Made by a program: the position numbers and the translations under genes. A DNA stretch of 9,699 nucleotides from an uncultured Paracoccaceae bacterium (lineage in GTDB: Bacteria > Pseudomonadota > Alphaproteobacteria > Rhodobacterales > Rhodobacteraceae): the NCBI GenBank assembly GCA_937907485.1, contig CALESR010000170.1, positions 1 to 9,699 of the forward strand, written 5' to 3'. Below, one piece after another: positions 5,281-9,699 of this stretch; the first letter of the stretch is position 1; every line of letters starts with the position of its first letter. Under the pieces are notes generated by a model. It was not told the DNA's origin, made no database searches, and worked only from the letters and a program-made list of their open reading frames with translations.

Positions 5281-7290
5281 TCAACGCCAATGAAGGGGTC
5301 CCGTTTTGTGCGCAAAGGGCAGGTTGGTGGCGATGCGCGCGTCGTATTCGGGCTGGGTAAGCAGGCGCAACCCCGGCGTATCATGCAGCGCTCGCCGCGC
5401 CTCCAGCGTCAGCATGGCGGGGCCGCTGTCCCACCAGGGATAGGGCTGTGACGCAGCGCGCAAGTTGGCGGCGATGCGAGCTTGCAGGCGGGTGAAAAGC
5501 GCCAATCCGGGACGGGCGGCGAGGAAATTGTTGGCGATCGTGCCATGACCTTCCTCGATCACCAGCACGGCACTGGCTCCCGCCAACCAATCGGAGATAC
5601 CCGCACGCGGGTATTCATCGAGATCGGTGAACACCCCGCCCACACGCGCGATCAGAGCCACGCGAAACAGGTCTGCACGGGTGGCGGGCAAGGGTTGCCT
5701 GTCGAAAATCTCTTTCAGATCAGGGGCATGGAGTTCAAGCCACGCGCGCGCCATGGGTGCGTCGAACACCGTTTGCGGCAGCAGGTTGCCCCAGGCGCGT
5801 AGCCCACGCTCGACCGCTGGGCTGCGCGGCCCCTCCCAATAGTGCGCGATGCGCGGCGGGATGCCGGGTCCGGTCAACGGTTCAAACCGCGCCGTGGCAA
5901 ACGCAAAATGGCGGGCGGCCTGCGCCGGGCCATCGGTTGTGGCCAGGCCATTCGCCACGATGCGGTCGCGCAGATCGTCGGGCGGGCAGCGGCCCAGTTG
6001 CGCGGTTTTCAGCGTGCGGAAGGTGGTCAGATGGCGTTGGGCACGGTGAAAATCACCCGCCAGAAACGCCGCCCTCGCCGCCGACAAATGCAGGCCCATG
6101 CGCGTCGGGCTTTGGGCCAGCGCGGGGGCCAGTGCGGCCTCAGCCGTCGCAAGATCGCGGGCTGCGAGCGCGATTTCAGCCACCCACCAGGCGCGGTCGG
6201 CGGCCAGTGGCGCAGCAGCGGGCATTGGCGGCAGGGCCTCGGCGGCTTGCGGCAGTTGACCCAGCCGCAGATGCACCTCGGCCCGCCGCAGTGCGCGTCG
6301 AAAGAGTTCATCAGGCGGGGCAGGCGTCGCCTCGATGCGCGACAAGGCCAGGTCGGCGCGTCCAAGCCTTATGAGACCCCCGGCATCGGCGCTGGCCAAC
6401 AGATCGTCCCAATCCTGCACCGCCTCGCAAGCCGTGCGCTGCAAGGAGATCAGCCCGCCGTGACGCGGGAACAGCCTTAGCGCCGCTGTTGCCCGTTTGA
6501 ACACTGGATCGCCCGCCATCGCCCGGCAGCGCAGGTCCAGCACATGGCGGCGCGCGGACCAGTCCCAGGGCGGCAAGTCGGGCAGAGCTGCCAGCAGGCC
6601 ACGGGCGTGTTCGCTATCCTCGGCGTCGAGTGCCAGACGGATGGCATGCAGCGCGACCTCGGGATGCGCGGCGCCGCAGGTCCGCACCAACCCTTGCAAG
6701 GCGTCCTGCGCGCGGGCGAAATCGCGTTCGATGACAAAGGCATCGATCAGCCAAGTCCAGAGCGGCGGATGAGCCGGAAACCCCCCCGATTCAAGGTCAT
6801 GGCGCGCCGCCAATGCCGCGCCGCCTTCCCGCCGCCAGGTCGCGGTCAGGCCAAGCTGCAGCCCCTCGGGGCCGGGTTGATCTTCGAACGGCAGATCGGC
6901 CAACAAATGCAATTCGGCGCGCGTCCGGCGGTCGTCGGCATGGCTTGGCGACGCCGGGTCCAGTGTCGCCAGCATCGCCAGCGCAGCCTCGGGCTGCCCG
7001 GCCTGCCAGAGCGCCCAGGCGGCCGTGCCAAAGCGCCGCTGCTGGGCCTGCACGACCGCAACCAGCGGCGCCGGATCGCGCGTTACCTCGAAATGCAGCC
7101 AGGCCAGATCGACGGACCAAGGCCATAGCGCCCGTGCCTGATCCAGCCGACCTTCCAGCGGCAAGCCATGACCGACCAACCGGCGCAACCCGGCCAGCGT
7201 GGCGCCGTAATCGTGCATTCCCAATGCTCGCGCCGGACCTTCAACCTCGGCCAGCGGCCCCTGCCAGAGCGCCTGCGCCAAGCCCTGCAT
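5281..7290 (-). CDS. Helical/TPR-like protein with C-terminal GT32-type glycosyltransferase
   Basis: A 669-residue two-part protein, probably cytosolic (no signal peptide or membrane helix seen). Residues 1 to about 470 are Ala/Leu/Arg-rich amphipathic helices. They are irregular but TPR-like at about 376-425 (alternating helices such as AEAALAPALAQ and RAAFLAGDFHRAQRHL). From about 477 the sequence is that of the DXD-sugar-transfer family (GT32, PF04488): IPPRIAHYWEG (477-487), then TRADLFRVALIARVGGVFTDLDEY with the DLD metal/nucleotide-sugar motif at 556-558, then NNFLAARPG and the acceptor-site-like DSGPAMLT near 621-628. The expected activity is transfer of a sugar from a nucleotide sugar; donor and acceptor are unknown. 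ATG at 7290 shares one base with the preceding sulfotransferase stop (TGATG). The N-terminal half may dock a protein partner or substrate (inference). Confidence 0.83.
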   Translation of the reverse strand: MQGLAQALWQGPLAEVEGPARALGMHDYGATLAGLRRLVGHGLPLEGRLDQARALWPWSVDLAWLHFEVTRDPAPLVAVVQAQQRRFGTAAWALWQAGQPEAALAMLATLDPASPSHADDRRTRAELHLLADLPFEDQPGPEGLQLGLTATWRREGGAALAARHDLESGGFPAHPPLWTWLIDAFVIERDFARAQDALQGLVRTCGAAHPEVALHAIRLALDAEDSEHARGLLAALPDLPPWDWSARRHVLDLRCRAMAGDPVFKRATAALRLFPRHGGLISLQRTACEAVQDWDDLLASADAGGLIRLGRADLALSRIEATPAPPDELFRRALRRAEVHLRLGQLPQAAEALPPMPAAAPLAADRAWWVAEIALAARDLATAEAALAPALAQSPTRMGLHLSAARAAFLAGDFHRAQRHLTTFRTLKTAQLGRCPPDDLRDRIVANGLATTDGPAQAARHFAFATARFEPLTGPGIPPRIAHYWEGPRSPAVERGLRAWGNLLPQTVFDAPMARAWLELHAPDLKEIFDRQPLPATRADLFRVALIARVGGVFTDLDEYPRAGISDWLAGASAVLVIEEGHGTIANNFLAARPGLALFTRLQARIAANLRAASQPYPWWDSGPAMLTLEARRALHDTPGLRLLTQPEYDARIATNLPFAHKTGPLHWR

Positions 7291-8069
7291 CAGGCGTCGG
7301 CCAGCAGGCGCTGACCCTCGTCAAAGTGGATCCCTAACTCGCGCTGGCATGCCTGCCGATAGCGCCAAGTCAACCCATGCAGCATCATCAGCAGCGCACG
7401 GTCCAGCTGGAAAGGTTCCGAGACCCAGACCCGCTGGGCCATCAGCCGATCGAACCGCTCACGCCGTTCACCCTCGATCTCCTTGATCGGCAGGTCCAGC
7501 CGGGCCATGATCGCCGCGACACTTTCGACGCGCTGGTTATGAAAATCTTCATAATTCAGCACGATAAGGTCTGGATAGTGCCGTTGCCAGGCGCGCAGGT
7601 TGCGCAGGTAGTCGCCATGCGCATCCAGCCGCGCCACGCGCATCAGGCGCTCGCCCGTGGCGTCCATATGCAGCGGTTCGCGGTGGTCCTTGCCCAGATG
7701 CCACAGGATCTGCATCCGCAGCGCCGACACCGCCCGCGCAAGCGGATCGCGCAGAAGATAAATCACCTGCGCTTTCGGGTTCAGCGCCTTGCATTCGGCG
7801 ATCTGTTCATCGTTTAAGAAGGCGTATTCGGGCGTGAAATCCATCGTGCGCAGCGAATCCTGTGGCGGGGACAGCAGCGTCCGATACCAATCGGCGCCGC
7901 GGTGATGGTTCCAATCCCAATAATGTGCCTCCTTGTCGGTCGAGGTCAGCGGCTCGCTTTCCGGGAAGGCATGGGTCAGGGGGTGGCAATCGAGCACCGA
8001 ATGCAGCCACGAGGTCGAGCCCTTCTGGCACCCGATGCAAAGGATGTCGGCGATGTTTTCGCGGCTCAT
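7290..8069 (-). CDS. Sulfotransferase B (PAPS-dependent)
   Basis: A 259-residue PAPS-dependent sulfotransferase expected to place sulfate on a hydroxyl or amine of a sugar or other acceptor. The 5'-phosphosulfate-binding loop is IGCQKGSTSWLH (12-23) with the usual lysine at 16. The 3'-phosphate-binding motif is VIYLLRDPLARAVSALRM (102-119) with Arg107 and Ser115. The block YWDWNHHRGADWY (50-62) is identical to that of the next gene upstream. The frame is open upstream to 8171, but the true start is ATG at 8069: it gives an ATGA overlap with the sulfotransferase A stop, and both proteins are then 259 residues and align from residue 1 (MSREN / MTRDN). It ends in TGATG with the glycosyltransferase gene. 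Acceptor unknown. Confidence 0.88.
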   Translation of the reverse strand: MSRENIADILCIGCQKGSTSWLHSVLDCHPLTHAFPESEPLTSTDKEAHYWDWNHHRGADWYRTLLSPPQDSLRTMDFTPEYAFLNDEQIAECKALNPKAQVIYLLRDPLARAVSALRMQILWHLGKDHREPLHMDATGERLMRVARLDAHGDYLRNLRAWQRHYPDLIVLNYEDFHNQRVESVAAIMARLDLPIKEIEGERRERFDRLMAQRVWVSEPFQLDRALLMMLHGLTWRYRQACQRELGIHFDEGQRLLADA

Positions 8070-8845
8070 GATCCGCTGTCCAGCAGTGCGGCGCCTTCGG
8101 CAAAGGTAAAGCCCTCGGCCGCAATTGCGTCGCGCTCCAGCCAGGTCAGCCCGTGCAGAAAGTGCAGGCAATCAGCGGAAAGTCGGTATTTCGGCGTCAT
8201 CCAGACGTGGTTGGCGGCGCGCTGGCGCAGGTGTTCGCTGGCTGCTACGTCAGGGGCGGGCAGGGCGCAATGGGTCAGGATGCGGTCGATTGCAGCGGCC
8301 GGGTCGGCCTGCACCCCCTCGACGCTCAGCACCAGTATGTCCGGAAAGCGCGCCCGCCATCGCCGCAGATTGGCGGCATAGGCGCCGTGGCTGTGCAATG
8401 CGGCGTTCTTGCAGCGCTCATAAAAATCGGTGTCGAGGGTCAGCGTCACCGCCTCGGCTTCTGCGTTCTGGCTTGCCCAGACGGTGCGCATACGGATCGC
8501 CGAAACCGCGCGTGCCAAGGGGTCGCGCAGCAGATAGATCACCCGCGCTTTAGGGTTGAGCGCCTTGCACTCATCGATATCCGCCTCATCAAGGAAGGCA
8601 TATTCCGGAGTGAAATCAAGAGTTTTCAGATCATCGTTCAAAGGTCGCATCAAGATGCGATACCAGTCAGCACCGCGATGATGGTTCCAGTCCCAGTAAT
8701 GAGCCTCCTTGTTGGTCGAGGTTACCGGGTCGAAATTGGCGAATGCAGTGACGCCCGGATGCGCCGTCAACACCTGATGCAACCACGAAGTCATGGCGCG
8801 TTGTGCGCCGATGCACAGGATGTCGGTGACATTGTCGCGAGTCAT
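8066..8845 (-). CDS. Sulfotransferase A, paralogue with altered PAPS loop
   Basis: A 259-residue tandem paralogue of the following gene: about 85 of the first 123 residues are identical by hand count, with weaker similarity afterwards. The PAPS-phosphosulfate loop reads IGAQRAMTSWLH (12-23), so the normally conserved lysine at 16 is arginine and the Gly-Ser is Ala-Met. The 3'-phosphate motif VIYLLRDPLARAVSAIRM (102-119) is intact. The middle part (about 124-160) differs from sulfotransferase B and would be expected to shape the acceptor site. The start overlaps the stop of the first operon gene by 4 nt (ATGA), and the stop overlaps sulfotransferase B in the same way. It may be active with an altered loop, or may be a weak or structural partner of B; the sequence cannot tell. 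Confidence 0.86.
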   Translation of the reverse strand: MTRDNVTDILCIGAQRAMTSWLHQVLTAHPGVTAFANFDPVTSTNKEAHYWDWNHHRGADWYRILMRPLNDDLKTLDFTPEYAFLDEADIDECKALNPKARVIYLLRDPLARAVSAIRMRTVWASQNAEAEAVTLTLDTDFYERCKNAALHSHGAYAANLRRWRARFPDILVLSVEGVQADPAAAIDRILTHCALPAPDVAASEHLRQRAANHVWMTPKYRLSADCLHFLHGLTWLERDAIAAEGFTFAEGAALLDSGS

Positions 8846-9612
8846 CCGGCACCTCCGTCGGCATCTTCGGCCAGGTCGTTAGGCAAGCGCCAGCGTGCGG
8901 CATAGGCGCTGCGGTGGCGCGTGGCGGCTTCGCGGTTGGCGGCGACGCGGGCAGCTTCGATGGCGCGGCGGCGGCGAAAGGGGTTGTCACCGGCGCCGAC
9001 AGCAGCCTCGAAACACCGCAGCGCCAGCGCGGGATTGGCGGCGCGCAGGCACAGATCGCCCAACATCCGCAGCGCATAGCCGATCGAGCCGCTGCCATCG
9101 TCGCGAAAGCCAGGACTGGCCCTGCGCGGCTCCAGCAGCGGCAGCAGCCGGCCTGCCACGGCCTGCGCGCGCGTCAAGCGGTTGAAATCAAAGAGCGGAG
9201 CGATGGCACCGGCTAATTTTCCGGGCTCAAGCGTCAGGGACTGCGCGCTCGCCCCCAGCGCGGCCTGAAACCGCGAAGCGGCCAGATCCGCCACCAGCCA
9301 GGCCCGCAGGAAATCGAGCAGCAAAAAGGCGCGGATCGGATCGTTCAGCGCCGTCAGTCCTTGCCAGCCAGTCGCATCAGTCAGCGACAAGGGCTGCGCC
9401 AGCGGATCGCTGGCCAGCCGCTGCGCCAGCGCGGTCAGCGCGGCGAGGTCGCGACGCTCATCCGGCGCGTGGTCGATCAGGCCCGCGGGCCCCTCGACCA
9501 GCGTAGCAATGCAGCGAAACTGCGCGCGCCGCTGCCCCGGATCATCCAGACGCACGAAGAGGTCGATCCCCCTCTCTCCTTGCACGGCGAACTCCGGCAA
9601 CTCGTCGAACAT
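8842..9612 (-). CDS. Hypothetical helical (TPR-like) protein, first gene of the operon
   Basis: I do not recognise a named family. The 256-residue product (from ATG at 9612) begins MFDELPEFAV and is mostly Ala/Leu/Arg-rich predicted helix. The C-terminal part has a TPR-like helix pair (LRMLGDLCLRAANPALALRC) followed by a highly basic stretch around FRRRRAIEAARVAANREAATRHR. No signal peptide or membrane helix is seen. I prefer the ATG at 9612 over one at 9657 because AAGG plus a run of eight G stands just before it, an unusually strong ribosome-binding region; the extra 15 residues of the longer form look unconserved. Its stop overlaps the sulfotransferase A start by 4 nt. Its helical character parallels the N-terminal half of the glycosyltransferase, so it may be a partner or scaffold for the sulfotransferases (inference). 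Confidence 0.7.
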   Translation of the reverse strand: MFDELPEFAVQGERGIDLFVRLDDPGQRRAQFRCIATLVEGPAGLIDHAPDERRDLAALTALAQRLASDPLAQPLSLTDATGWQGLTALNDPIRAFLLLDFLRAWLVADLAASRFQAALGASAQSLTLEPGKLAGAIAPLFDFNRLTRAQAVAGRLLPLLEPRRASPGFRDDGSGSIGYALRMLGDLCLRAANPALALRCFEAAVGAGDNPFRRRRAIEAARVAANREAATRHRSAYAARWRLPNDLAEDADGGAG

Positions 9613-9624
9613 TGCCCCCCCCTT
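9613..9624 (-). promoter_or_regulatory. Ribosome-binding site with a G8 tract
   Basis: On the minus strand, AA followed by eight G (9624-9615) and then CA leads directly into ATG at 9612. The AAGG core is about 8 nt from the start codon. It decides the start of the first operon gene. A homopolymer in the spacing region could alter ribosome spacing if it slips. Confidence 0.6.
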
Positions 9625-9660
9625 CAGCCGCGACTGATGACCAGATCGTTGAGACATAGG

Positions 9661-9693
9661 CTAAAATTGCTGGCGTGCCGTGGCAGTGCCAGC
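9661..9693 (-). terminator. Hairpin with T-rich tail upstream of the operon
   Basis: GCTGGC and GCCAGC (9669-9674 and 9688-9693) pair, with an inner TGCC/GGCA stem. On the minus strand the hairpin is followed by AATTTTAG (9668-9661). This resembles a modest intrinsic terminator for a gene lying beyond the right edge, which would place the start of the seven-gene operon between here and 9612. I found no clear -35/-10 pair in that interval. Confidence 0.4.
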
Positions 9694-9699
9694 GACAGG

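Noticed and set aside
5240..5290. TTG start for the methyltransferase, adding 17 residues
   Set aside because: It would overlap the glycosyltransferase gene and the added residues look unconserved; ATG at 5239 precedes the family-like region. Not fully excluded, as neither start has a good Shine-Dalgarno.
5842..6480. Plus-strand open frame of 212 codons
   Set aside because: It is antisense to the helical part of the glycosyltransferase protein; low-complexity Arg/Gln/Gly composition typical of a shadow frame.
8070..8171. N-terminal extension of sulfotransferase B (34 residues)
   Set aside because: The extension lies inside sulfotransferase A, is Arg-rich and unlike the family; ATG at 8069 gives an ATGA overlap and equal length to the paralogue.
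8153..8905. Plus-strand open frame of 250 codons
   Set aside because: It is antisense to sulfotransferase A and is explained by high GC; there is no recognisable domain.
1..9699. Mobile element, CRISPR array or defence system
   Set aside because: No transposase, integrase, regularly spaced direct repeats, or terminal inverted repeats with target duplications were seen; base composition and codon use look even across the window.

Overview
The window is GC-rich, gene-dense alphaproteobacterial DNA. The gene content fits the Rhodobacterales/Rhodobacteraceae: a YejA-type binding protein, a canonical 260-residue D-3-hydroxybutyrate dehydrogenase, a DUF502 membrane protein and psuK-psuG. The lineage is judged from protein character only, because no database search could be run. 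Nine protein genes are supported. I see no tRNA, rRNA, CRISPR array, insertion sequence or phage gene.

Left part (1-2698). The 5' half of a secreted family-5 ABC-transporter binding protein runs off the left edge on the minus strand. It is separated from a plus-strand bdhA (ketone body / polyhydroxybutyrate metabolism) by about 190 bases. That gap holds a promoter-like sequence, a small hairpin and a textbook intrinsic terminator: either an unannotated small RNA of about 75 nt or an attenuated bdhA leader. bdhA converges on a DUF502 (COV-like) two-helix membrane protein gene, with a 15-bp hairpin between them.

Right part (2799-9612). Seven minus-strand genes lie head to tail, mostly coupled by ATGA or TGATG overlaps, and look like one operon. 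In transcription order they are: an unrecognised helical protein, sulfotransferase A, sulfotransferase B (a tandem paralogue of A), a large protein with a helical/TPR-like N-terminus and a GT32-type DXD glycosyltransferase C-terminus, a small class I SAM methyltransferase, a PfkB-family pseudouridine kinase (psuK) and pseudouridine-5'-phosphate glycosidase (psuG). The psuG stop codon sits inside a perfect palindrome that probably closes the transcript. A second hairpin followed by a T-rich stretch lies just upstream of the first gene, so the operon may begin within this window.

The last two genes form a standard catabolic pair: PsuK phosphorylates pseudouridine, and PsuG splits pseudouridine 5'-phosphate to uracil and ribose 5-phosphate. 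The first four genes look like a surface-glycan or glycoprotein sulfation/glycosylation module. Why the two are joined is the main open question here. A further point is that sulfotransferase A has arginine where its sister has the usual lysine of the PAPS-binding loop.
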